A stretch of DNA of 26,545 bases, taken from the NCBI GenBank assembly GCA_900550965.1, contig URUC01000023.1, positions 1 through 26,545 of the forward strand, given 5' to 3'. This document shows positions 16,801 through 22,585 of the stretch, piece after piece; positions within the stretch are counted from its first letter, which is position 1; each line of letters begins with the position of its first letter. The position numbers and the translations under genes were made by a program. Under the pieces are notes generated by a model. The model was given only the letters and a program-made list of their open reading frames with translations, was not told the DNA's origin and made no database searches. Source of the DNA: an uncultured Collinsella sp. GTDB lineage: Bacteria; Actinomycetota; Coriobacteriia; Coriobacteriales; Coriobacteriaceae.

Positions 16801-17337
16801 GATTACAAGGCGGGGAGCGCCAAGCTCGATACGTGTATGGAGCTCGTGCACGGCGCACTCGACGGCGGGCATCGCATCCTGTTGTTCAGCCAGTTTACGG
16901 GTATGCTCGATATCATCGGTAAGCGCTTGGCCAAGGAGGACATCGCCTTCCTTAAGCTCACGGGCGCTTCGTCTAAGGAGAGCCGCGCCAAGATGGTCGC
17001 GCAGTTCCAAGCGGGCGAGGTTCCGGTCTTTTTGATTTCGCTCAAGGCGGGCGGCGTGGGCCTTAACCTGACGGCGGCCGACGTGGTCATCCACTACGAC
17101 CCGTGGTGGAACGTGGCAGCGCAGGACCAGGCGACCGACCGCGCGCACCGTATTGGCCAGCAACATACCGTGACCGTGTACAAGCTCATCGCCAAGGACA
17201 CGATCGAGGAGCGCATTATGCAGATGCAGGAGTCCAAGCGCGACCTGGTCAACAGCGTGCTCGGCGGCGACGGCATCTCGTCGGCGCTGTTTACCCGCGA
17301 AGATGTTCTGGCGCTGCTGGGCGGCGACGGGCGCTAA
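13864..17337 (+). CDS. SWIM zinc finger / SNF2 (Swi2/Snf2) DEAD-like helicase
   Basis: An 1157-residue ATPase of the bacterial SNF2 (HepA/YwqA-like) group. A SWIM zinc finger lies near the N-terminus: C78-D-C80 followed by C90-K-H92. A long middle region (about 200-640) corresponds to the SNF2-associated domain. The motor has all parts: ILADDMGLGKT (K725), motif II DEAQ (D818-E819), LTGTPIENRLSELWSI, LFSQFTGMLDII, LKAGGVGLNLTAAD, and motif VI QATDRAHRIGQ (R1093, R1096). Such proteins translocate on double-stranded DNA and displace or remodel bound proteins such as stalled RNA polymerase; the exact role here is unknown. I choose ATG 13864 because GGAGG (13854-13858) is spaced 5 bases from it; the frame is open to a GTG at 13846, which overlaps that Shine-Dalgarno. 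The gene lies 28 bases behind dnaE without a terminator between. Confidence 0.93.
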   Translation: MAQGTFVQALRKEAALSGTFMKGRSLMLNGAVLSFEDSGSRFSKNVNIEGTVRGSRGDLYKTHVALDMDEHEVIDYDCDCPAAFRYSGMCKHAVATALAYLDASGAEPVEGLRTPVRTFTVPPAQSKQSTRPAPTASAVNPNFPFPAPVPTSPSLVAALSDLSDARMDELVAMRRKLAGTIDPDAPKAVLELSLVPYYNPLFADRFNWALEFRIRCGSVSYVVKDIDGMADAYVRGGTFSYGKKLTFAHVPEAFDGVSTKLLDFVAMTVAYLSDITSSRSASYDFARSGFVAERQLPVSEHSIVSVLDLLCGRTMSFEPAWSRGTTTHRSYEVAVEPSPQGEGEVPAKRPPLLAAKIAPAAGGSYDLRLPADTYCFVAGDAAYLVDTRRARRTDTAFAQHAAPFLSHLLPCRTPVHIAADQVGEFCRMALPVLRGYTDLTAPAALDAVAPEPSFAMAIGVDDGFVTCKITVTYGDWSADLFSLGAPGSPFEEQRPGVPPRDTLAEFRVMDTAAMYFDFQEGGLAFEERDDESLFCLLTEGLSALSELGEVMLSDRLRQISVRPAPKLSVRATVKSNLLDVELGASGLSAADLAIYLDSYKRHQTFARLTSGDIVRLDEGARAAFGLAEDLGVDAVDLLDGVSLPASSTLFVDSMLARTPALEADRDAAFRRTVERLDTLGKMDFTVPASLKATLRGYQVDGYQWLGSLEHLGLGGILADDMGLGKTLQMIAHILARVEAGDTKPTLVVCPASLVYNWTAELERFAPSLDVCAIVGAKAQRRVQIAGVAEHSVVVTSYDLMRRDIDEYVEQDFARVVLDEAQYIKNPLTQVARAAKRLPAGVRFALTGTPIENRLSELWSIFDFLMPGLLGTRESFAKRFESPVEHAEGDSAARLQALVSPFVLRRVKEDVVADLPEKIEDTVMAQLTGEQRKLYLANQDRIAQQVQHREAGEFKKDKLKVLAELTKLRQICCDPRLHYEDYKAGSAKLDTCMELVHGALDGGHRILLFSQFTGMLDIIGKRLAKEDIAFLKLTGASSKESRAKMVAQFQAGEVPVFLISLKAGGVGLNLTAADVVIHYDPWWNVAAQDQATDRAHRIGQQHTVTVYKLIAKDTIEERIMQMQESKRDLVNSVLGGDGISSALFTREDVLALLGGDGR

Positions 17338-17487
17338 CCCGCTCGGGTGGGGCCGCCAGGGCGGATAGCGCACGCTGCCCCATCGTCCCCGCCCGTTATG
17401 TGTTCATTTGCAATGCCGTGGATGGTTTGTCTGCCTTTGGGCATAAGAACCATCAAGAACATTGGCACGTCAGCAAAGGAGAACATC

Positions 17488-17850
17488 ATGGCGAAATTCT
17501 TTAAGGACCCCGACGGTAAGCTCATTGCCGCCCTTGGCAACGACGTTGCAACCCCTGCCGGTTGCACGGAACTGACCGCAAACACTGAGGACGCGGCGCA
17601 CGAGAAGCACGTGCCTGTTGTCGAGACCGAGCGCGACGGTCACGTGATTCGCGCACGCGTTGGCTCGGTCGAGCACCCCAGCCTGCCCGAGCACTATATT
17701 GAGTGGATCGCCCTTGAGGCCGAGGGCCGCTTAGAGGTCCATTACCTTGAGCCCGGCATGAAGCCCGCGACGTTTTTTGCCGGCGGTTCCAAGACCGGTA
17801 CCGTCTATGCCTACTGCAACCTGCACGGGCTGTGGTCCGCGACGTTCTAG
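17488..17850 (+). CDS. Desulfoferrodoxin-family protein (superoxide reductase-like)
   Basis: A 120-residue cytoplasmic protein of the desulfoferrodoxin/neelaredoxin family, which reduces superoxide to peroxide at a non-heme iron in anaerobes. The iron site is complete by motif: E39-K-H41-V-P, H63-P, H69-Y-I-E-W-I, and C110-N-L-H113-G-L-W. The N-terminus aligns in shape with the desulforedoxin domain of class I enzymes (F-F-K-D-P-D-G-K-L-I), but the C-x-x-C and C-C pairs that bind the second iron are absent; only C26 is nearby. It should therefore hold one iron centre, like class II enzymes, on what looks like a class I backbone. An AAAGGAG sits 6 bases before ATG 17488; the frame is open farther upstream but without start support. 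A terminator follows at 17897. Confidence 0.9.
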   Translation: MAKFFKDPDGKLIAALGNDVATPAGCTELTANTEDAAHEKHVPVVETERDGHVIRARVGSVEHPSLPEHYIEWIALEAEGRLEVHYLEPGMKPATFFAGGSKTGTVYAYCNLHGLWSATF

Positions 17851-17870
17851 GAGCGCGCCCCCGCTCGGGG

Positions 17871-17876
17871 TATCAT
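17871..17876 (+). promoter_or_regulatory. Candidate -10 element of the NadE-like gene
   Basis: TATCAT fits the -10 style of the window and lies upstream of the hairpin at 17897-17928. If used, that hairpin would sit inside the leader of the downstream gene. There is no good -35. Confidence 0.3.
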
Positions 17877-17896
17877 AGCTAGCATATGCACATGCG

Positions 17897-17928
17897 AGCG
17901 CCGACTGCATCATGCGGCCGGCGCTTTT
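17897..17928 (+). terminator. Intrinsic terminator or attenuator between the desulfoferrodoxin and NadE-like genes
   Basis: A perfect 7-bp GC stem (AGCGCCG/CGGCGCT) with a 15-base loop is followed by TTTT. It would end the desulfoferrodoxin transcript. It lies 40 bases before the next start codon and downstream of a possible -10, so attenuation of the next gene is also possible. Confidence 0.7.
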
Positions 17929-17967
17929 ACTACGATTTCGATGGTTTACGATGGAAAGGGCTGAGCC

Positions 17968-19953
17968 ATGAAGCTCGCGCTTGCACAGATCGATATGCGC
18001 CTGGGTGATATTGAGGGCATTTGCGGCCGCATCGAGGACCAGGCTCGTCTGGCCCACGAGCGCGGGGCGCGCGTGCTGTGCGTTCCGGCTCCGCTCTTTA
18101 TGGGCGCCATGCCCGGTGGCCTGGTGGGCGCTGCCGACTTTGAGCACGACATGCTTGCCGGCTTGACTGGTGTCGCCGAGCGCATCCAGGAGCTTGACAT
18201 GATCTGCATCGTGCCCGCGGCGGTTTCGTTTGAGGGTCAGCCGCTGCTCGACTACATGATGCTCAAGGACGGTCATGTGGTGCCGGCGCGTTCGAGCATT
18301 GCCCTGCAGCGTGGCGAGAACAACGACACGCGTTGGGCGCCGCCGGTGTTCGACGTGGACGGCGTGCGCATCGCCGTGATTTTTGACTTGGACCGCGAAC
18401 TCGAGATGTTGCCGACCGGTGTTGACCTCATTGCGTATTTCCAATTCAATGCGTTTGACATGACCGACCGCGAGACTGCCGCCATTGCCGCCGTTCGCAG
18501 CGGCGCCTACCGCAAGATCGCATCCAAGCGCAGCGTGTGGTTTGCCTGTATGGCGCCGGTCGGTGCCTATGACGAGTCGGTGTATACCGGCGGTTCGTTT
18601 GTGCTCGACGACTGCGGTCGCGTGGTGGCCCAAGCGCCGTGTTTTGAGGAGAGCCTGCTGGTTCAGGAGATTCAGCGCGGCGTGATGCTCGATGCCCTGG
18701 AAGATCACGAACTGCCCGAGTTCCGTTCCGAGGAGTGGCTGTGGCAGGCGCTGGTGCTCGCCGTGCGCGACAACGCCCGAGCCCACGGTGCGTCGCGTGC
18801 TGTGGTGGCACTCGAGGGCGACTTGCCGTCGTCCCTGCTGGCGGCGCTGGCCGTCGACGCTCTGGGCCCGCGTAATGTGATTGGCCTGGTGCTGGGGCGT
18901 AACCGTATCTTTACGCCGGCGCAGGAAGAGGCCGAGGCTGCCCGCTGTGCCGCCGTCCGCGCCATCGCTGAGCGTCTGCACATTCGCATCGTCGAGCGCG
19001 ATGCGCCGGATGCGGCGCGTGTGCTCGATCGCGACGTGTCGGCGGGCGATGCCGAGCGTCTGCGCTCGCGTACGCTGGGCCTCATGCTGGAGGACACGGC
19101 GCTCGAGTTGGGTGCGATGGCGCTGAGCCCGCTGTCCAAAACCGAGTACGCGCTGGCGGCGCCGGCGCTTTGCGGCGGCTACCAGGGCGATTATGCGCCC
19201 TTTGGCGATGTGTACCTGTCGACGCTTGAGTTTGTGGCGCGCGTGCGCAACCGCACGTCTGCCGTGGTGCCCCAAGAGCTCGTGACGCTCAACGCGGTGG
19301 AAGATTGTATGGAGCGAGTGCTGGCGCAGGCGCTCTCGACGCTCGACGGTCCGGTCGATATGCTCGACCGCGCGGCACAGCTGCTCGGCGGGCTTGAGCC
19401 GGGTGAGGTCGATGGTGCGCTCGAGTCGCACGTGGACCGCAATCGATCTTTCGACGACATCCCGATGGCCGCTGGCAAGCCTGAGGCCTGCTCGCTGCTG
19501 CTGATGCTCGTGCGTCAGGGCGAGGCCGCCCGCCGCATGCTGCCGACGGTGCCGATCGTCTCTGCCCGTTCGTTTGCCGAGCGCGCCTGGCCGTACATGC
19601 TTGCGTGGTCCGATCTGGGGCTCAACGGCAAGGAGCGCATGACGGTTGATTCGCTGGCGCGCGCCGAGGTGCGTCGCTTTGCCGACGACGATACGAGTGA
19701 CCGTATGCGCGGTGAGATGATGGGCATTTTGGGTGAGCTGCTGGGTATTTCGCCCGAGCAGATGGAGGAGCTGCGCTCCGAGGACGGCCAGCGCCGCCTG
19801 CACGAGGGCATGAAGAAGTTTGAGGGCGAGGTCCAGGACGCCATCGATAAGATGATGGGCGGCCAGGGTGGCCCGCAGGGTGGACCCCAGGGCACGCCGA
19901 TGCCGCATCCGCCGGTGGATCCGAGGCAGTTCCCGTTCTTTAGCCAGAACTAA
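17968..19953 (+). CDS. NAD+ synthetase (NadE)-like two-domain protein with degenerate active sites
   Basis: A 661-residue protein with the layout of glutamine-dependent NAD+ synthetase: nitrilase-fold domain (about 1-245), ATP-pyrophosphatase domain (about 255-560), and an added tail. Similarity is clear in MKLALAQIDMRLGDIEG, VYTGGSFVLDDCGRVVAQAP, LAALAVDALGPRNVIGLVLG and YAPFGDVYLSTLEFVARVRN. The catalytic residues are not there. The glutamate of 'P-E-L' is A41, no K-x-x-L-P lysine is found near 108-118, and the nucleophilic cysteine of 'I-C-E-D' is F139. The ATP loop S-G-G-x-D-S reads E283-G-D-L-P-S, and the lysine of 'D-x-Y-K-T' is L417. The frame is nonetheless intact and its codon use is normal, arguing for a retained non-catalytic role. 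The tail (about 575-661) has a helical acidic part and then a G-G-P-Q-rich end. Start ATG 17968 follows GGAAAGG. Real NAD+ synthesis presumably depends on another gene. Confidence 0.82.
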   Translation: MKLALAQIDMRLGDIEGICGRIEDQARLAHERGARVLCVPAPLFMGAMPGGLVGAADFEHDMLAGLTGVAERIQELDMICIVPAAVSFEGQPLLDYMMLKDGHVVPARSSIALQRGENNDTRWAPPVFDVDGVRIAVIFDLDRELEMLPTGVDLIAYFQFNAFDMTDRETAAIAAVRSGAYRKIASKRSVWFACMAPVGAYDESVYTGGSFVLDDCGRVVAQAPCFEESLLVQEIQRGVMLDALEDHELPEFRSEEWLWQALVLAVRDNARAHGASRAVVALEGDLPSSLLAALAVDALGPRNVIGLVLGRNRIFTPAQEEAEAARCAAVRAIAERLHIRIVERDAPDAARVLDRDVSAGDAERLRSRTLGLMLEDTALELGAMALSPLSKTEYALAAPALCGGYQGDYAPFGDVYLSTLEFVARVRNRTSAVVPQELVTLNAVEDCMERVLAQALSTLDGPVDMLDRAAQLLGGLEPGEVDGALESHVDRNRSFDDIPMAAGKPEACSLLLMLVRQGEAARRMLPTVPIVSARSFAERAWPYMLAWSDLGLNGKERMTVDSLARAEVRRFADDDTSDRMRGEMMGILGELLGISPEQMEELRSEDGQRRLHEGMKKFEGEVQDAIDKMMGGQGGPQGGPQGTPMPHPPVDPRQFPFFSQN

Positions 19954-19958
19954 AAAGC

Positions 19959-19984
19959 TTACGCGGTTTTGCCAAACCGCGTAA
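19959..19984 (-). terminator. Hairpin with T-tract on the - strand side
   Basis: A perfect 11-bp stem (TTACGCGGTTT/AAACCGCGTAA) with a 4-base loop lies 6 bases after the NadE-like stop. On the + strand no T-run follows. On the - strand the stem is followed by GCTTTTT, so as an intrinsic terminator it reads leftward. It might still stabilise the NadE-like mRNA end. Confidence 0.65.
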
Positions 19985-19998
19985 CGAGTTGACGCTGC

Positions 19999-20096
19999 GC
20001 GCCCGCCAGAGCGGCAATCTGCCTTTCAATCGTCGGGCATGACCACCAGGTCAATGCCCTCCTCTTTCAAGGCACCTTGCTCGCTCTGGCGGGCGC
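19999..20096. repeat. 15-bp inverted repeat enclosing a second hairpin
   Basis: Arms 19999-20013 and 20082-20096 are perfect 15-bp complements (core CCCGCCAGAGCG). Inside, 20035-20044 pairs with 20049-20059 (10 bp, one bulged base, ACCA loop). Together they can form one long structured RNA or a cruciform. On the - strand the inner part also reads as a short open frame ending KEEGIDLVVMPDD-stop, with no ATG start. Confidence 0.7.
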
Positions 20097-20132
20097 TCGC
20101 TTGCGTATGCTCAACCTACAATTCGATCTCGG

Positions 20133-20163
20133 CTGACTTATAGGGCTAGCATTGTGTTATTCT
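20133..20163 (+). promoter_or_regulatory. Promoter of ruvCAB
   Basis: An extended -10, TG-T-TATTCT (20155-20163), is preceded by a partial -35, CTGACT (20133-20138), with a 19-base spacer. The SOS box starts at the very next base. Confidence 0.55.
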
Positions 20164-20177
20164 AGAACAGACGTTCG
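20164..20177. promoter_or_regulatory. LexA (DinR-type) SOS box at the ruvC promoter
   Basis: AGAACAGACGTTCG matches the Gram-positive/actinobacterial SOS box CGAACRNRYGTTCG at 13 of 14 positions, including the R-N-R-Y centre. It abuts the -10 hexamer, over the expected transcription start, which is a good place for repression. It predicts DNA-damage induction of ruvCAB. Confidence 0.85.
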
Positions 20178-20232
20178 TGAATGATGCGCGGGGCCTTGTC
20201 TTGCGCTGCGCTTGTGGCGAGGGGAGGTTGGC

Positions 20233-20754
20233 TTGGTTATCTTGGGCATTGACCCCGGTTTGGCCCATACGGGTTGGGGGATTATCGAGGAGCGGCGTGG
20301 CGAGGTTCGCTGCCGTGCCTACGGTTGTATCGAGACCAGCGCGGGTAGTCCGCTCGCGGTGCGCCTGTCGCATATCGCCCGCGACCTCAAGGGTGTCGTG
20401 GAGCGTTATCGACCCGATACCGCTGCTATCGAGAGCATCTACTTTGGCGTCAACGTTCGCTCGGCCATCCCTACGGCGCATGCCCGCGGCGCTGCGCTTG
20501 TGGCACTTTCGGAGTGCGCGCTCGAGATTGGCGAGTACACGCCCATGCAGATTAAACAGGCTGTGGTGGGTACCGGCGCCGCAGATAAGCGGCAGGTCGC
20601 CTACATGGTACGCACGCTAACACAGCTCGATCACGACCCGCATCCCGACCATGCCGCCGATGCCCTGGCCTGCGCCATCTGCCACGTAAACCTCAGCCGC
20701 ACCCGGGCGCTTACCGGCGGCGAGTTCTATCAACAGAGAGGAACCGGATACTGA
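20233..20754 (+). CDS. ruvC: Crossover junction endodeoxyribonuclease RuvC
   Basis: A 173-residue Holliday junction resolvase, the normal RuvC length. It dimerises on four-way junctions handed over by RuvAB and nicks two opposite strands. The RNase H-like active site is complete: D7 in ILGIDPGLAHTGWGII, E67 in AAIESIYFG, and the C-terminal D139-H140 and D143 in PDHAADALACA. The conserved MQIKQAVVGTGAADKRQV segment is present. The start is a TTG at 20233, chosen because GGGGAGG (20221-20227) is spaced 5 bases from it and the protein then begins at the conserved V-I-L-G-I-D-P-G. An upstream in-frame TTG at 20212 has no such support. The stop overlaps the ruvA start by one base (TGATG), so the genes are translationally coupled. 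Confidence 0.96.
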   Translation: MVILGIDPGLAHTGWGIIEERRGEVRCRAYGCIETSAGSPLAVRLSHIARDLKGVVERYRPDTAAIESIYFGVNVRSAIPTAHARGAALVALSECALEIGEYTPMQIKQAVVGTGAADKRQVAYMVRTLTQLDHDPHPDHAADALACAICHVNLSRTRALTGGEFYQQRGTGY

Positions 20755-21374
20755 TGATTTCCCAGCTCCACGGAACGCTTGTCGAGGCCACGATGAGCTC
20801 TGCTGTCGTTGATGTGTCGGGCGTTGGCTTTGAGCTCGGCATCTCGGGCAGCACTGCGGCCACGTTGCCGACGCCCGGCGGCGAGGTCCGCCTCTACACG
20901 CGTATGCAGGTGCGCGAGGACGCCATGACACTTTTCGGTTTTTCCTCAAAGGATGAGCGCACGATGTTCGACCGGCTCGTGTCCGTGTCGGGCGTCGGTC
21001 CGCGCTTGGCGCTCGCCGTGCTTTCCACCTATACCGTGGGGCAGCTGTATTCACTGGTGATGGCCGAGGACGACAAGGGTATGGCCAAGGTACCCGGTGT
21101 GGGCAAAAAGACAGCTCAGCGCCTGATCCTGGAACTCAAGAGCACCTTTGCCAAGGACAAGGGCTTTGTGCCGGTCGACGTGATCCCGGGGCAGGTTGCG
21201 ATGCCGGTCCCCGCTGCCGCTCCCTCGGCCATCGATGACGCCCGTGCGGCGCTCCTCTCCATGGGCTTTAGCCCGCAGGAGACCGATGTTGCCCTGAGCG
21301 GGTATGATGGGCAGAATATGCGTGTCGAGGATCTGCTCGGCGCGGCGCTTAAGCGACTCGGAATGGATGCGTGA
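20754..21374 (+). CDS. ruvA: Holliday junction branch migration protein RuvA
   Basis: A 206-residue junction-binding protein that forms the tetrameric platform on which RuvB motors assemble. Three domains are visible. The N-terminal OB-fold opens ISQLHGTLVEA and continues to LYTRMQVREDAMTLFGF. The tandem helix-hairpin-helix domain has SVSGVGPRLALAVLS and KVPGVGKKTAQRLILELK. After a proline/alanine-rich linker (about 145-160) comes the C-terminal RuvB-contacting domain (ARAALLSMGFSPQETDVAL to LLGAALKRLG). The acidic region between domains is short. Start ATG 20754 overlaps the ruvC stop, with AGAGAGG upstream. The stop overlaps the ruvB start in the same TGATG manner. Confidence 0.96.
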   Translation: MISQLHGTLVEATMSSAVVDVSGVGFELGISGSTAATLPTPGGEVRLYTRMQVREDAMTLFGFSSKDERTMFDRLVSVSGVGPRLALAVLSTYTVGQLYSLVMAEDDKGMAKVPGVGKKTAQRLILELKSTFAKDKGFVPVDVIPGQVAMPVPAAAPSAIDDARAALLSMGFSPQETDVALSGYDGQNMRVEDLLGAALKRLGMDA

Positions 21375-22441
21375 TGTGGGAAGCCGATGACTCTCAGGAC
21401 CTGTGGGCGACGCCTGGCAACTCGCCGGCGGCATCCATGGCGCACGGTGAACGCATGGTAGGCTCGGAGCTGACGGCCGAGGACCTCGATGTCGATCGCA
21501 CTTTGCGCCCCCAGCGCCTGGACGATTACTGCGGCCAGGAGCATATCAAGCAGAGCCTGCGCGTGTTGATCGAAGCGGCGCAGAGCCGTGGCGAGACGCT
21601 CGACCACGTGATCTTCTCGGGCCCTCCGGGTCTGGGCAAGACCACGCTGGCTACGGTTATCGCCAACGAGCTGGGCGCTCAGATCAAGACCACGAGTGGC
21701 CCTGCCATCGCGCGCACCGGCGACCTGGCAGCCATTCTTACTAACTTGCAGCCGGGTGACGTGCTGTTTATCGACGAGATCCACCGCCTCAACCGCTCGG
21801 TCGAGGAGGTCCTGTACCCCGCGATGGAGGACTTTGCCCTCGATATCGTGATCGGTAAAGGCCCGGCCGCACGATCGATTCGCCTGGATATCCCCAAGTT
21901 TACGCTGGTGGCGGCAACGACCCGCTCGGGTATGCTGACTGGCCCGCTGCGCGACCGCTTTGGTATTTCATATCGCTTGGATTACTACACGGTCGAAGAG
22001 CTCGCGCAGATTGTGACACGCTCGGCGTCCATCCTGGGTGTGACAATAGACCATCCGAGCGCGCTCGAGATCGGCTCACGCTCGCGTGGCACGCCGCGCT
22101 TGGCTAACCGTTTGCTCAAGCGCGTGCGCGACTATGCGCAGGTGCGTGGCAACGGTCCCATTGAGCTTGATATTTGCCGTCAGGCGCTCGAGTTCTTCGA
22201 GATCGATGAGCTTGGTCTGGACTGGATGGATATTCGCATTTTGGAGACACTCGCTAAGACGTTCTCCGGACGTGCCGTGGGCCTGACAACGCTTGCCAGC
22301 GCGGTGGGCGAGGACCCGGGAACGCTCGAGGATGTCTATGAGCCCTATCTGCTGCAGTGCGGCTTGATGATTCGCACGCCCCAGGGCCGCCAGGCAACGC
22401 TTCGCACCTTTGAGCACTTGGGGATTGAACCTACCATTTAG
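21374..22441 (+). CDS. ruvB: Holliday junction branch migration DNA helicase RuvB
   Basis: A 355-residue AAA+ motor that pumps DNA through the RuvA-bound junction. Conserved features include TLRPQRLDDYCGQEHIKQ, Walker A GPPGLGKTT, TSGPAIARTGDLAAILT, Walker B LFIDEIHRLNR, sensor 1 / arginine-finger region AATTRSGMLTGPLRDRFG, sensor 2 GTPRLANRLLKRVRDYA, and the C-terminal winged helix ending LQCGLMIRTPQGRQAT. The ATG at 21374 overlaps the ruvA stop. A GTG at 21371 is equally in frame and could serve. The Shine-Dalgarno is weak (GGAATGGA), consistent with translational coupling to ruvA. No intrinsic terminator is evident after the stop. Confidence 0.97.
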   Translation: MWEADDSQDLWATPGNSPAASMAHGERMVGSELTAEDLDVDRTLRPQRLDDYCGQEHIKQSLRVLIEAAQSRGETLDHVIFSGPPGLGKTTLATVIANELGAQIKTTSGPAIARTGDLAAILTNLQPGDVLFIDEIHRLNRSVEEVLYPAMEDFALDIVIGKGPAARSIRLDIPKFTLVAATTRSGMLTGPLRDRFGISYRLDYYTVEELAQIVTRSASILGVTIDHPSALEIGSRSRGTPRLANRLLKRVRDYAQVRGNGPIELDICRQALEFFEIDELGLDWMDIRILETLAKTFSGRAVGLTTLASAVGEDPGTLEDVYEPYLLQCGLMIRTPQGRQATLRTFEHLGIEPTI

Positions 22442-22517
22442 GGCGCTTTGTTTTGGCGGGCTGTTAAGCTATCGCTGAGCATTGGATAAACATATCGCCA
22501 TTCATCGGTTACGGGTG

Positions 22518-22545
22518 TTTTACTATTACGCGCCCGTGCTATGCT
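22518..22545 (+). promoter_or_regulatory. Promoter of fhs
   Basis: An extended -10, TG-C-TATGCT (22537-22545), lies 40 bases before the fhs start, with a partial -35, TTTTAC (22518-22523), and a 16-base spacer. I see no tetrahydrofolate riboswitch in the short leader. Confidence 0.55.
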
Positions 22546-22585
22546 GAATTGGTCTTTTTCTCATTCGGTAACGAAAGGACCGCCC

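Noticed and set aside
17347..17487. N-terminal extension of the desulfoferrodoxin-like protein to an upstream start
   Set aside because: The added residues do not resemble the family, and the AAAGGAG before ATG 17488 decides the start.
17731..19908. 725-codon open frame on the - strand opposite the NadE-like gene
   Set aside because: I considered whether the - strand was the true gene, since the + product is degenerate. The + product has clear NadE homology, a Shine-Dalgarno and normal codon use; the - product is His/Arg-rich and featureless.
19959..19984. Intrinsic terminator for the NadE-like gene on the + strand
   Set aside because: The stem is strong but no T-run follows it on the + strand; the T-run is on the - strand side.
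22541..22585. Upstream ATG extending fhs by 15 residues
   Set aside because: The codon lies inside the predicted -10 element, has no Shine-Dalgarno, and the added residues are not part of Fhs.
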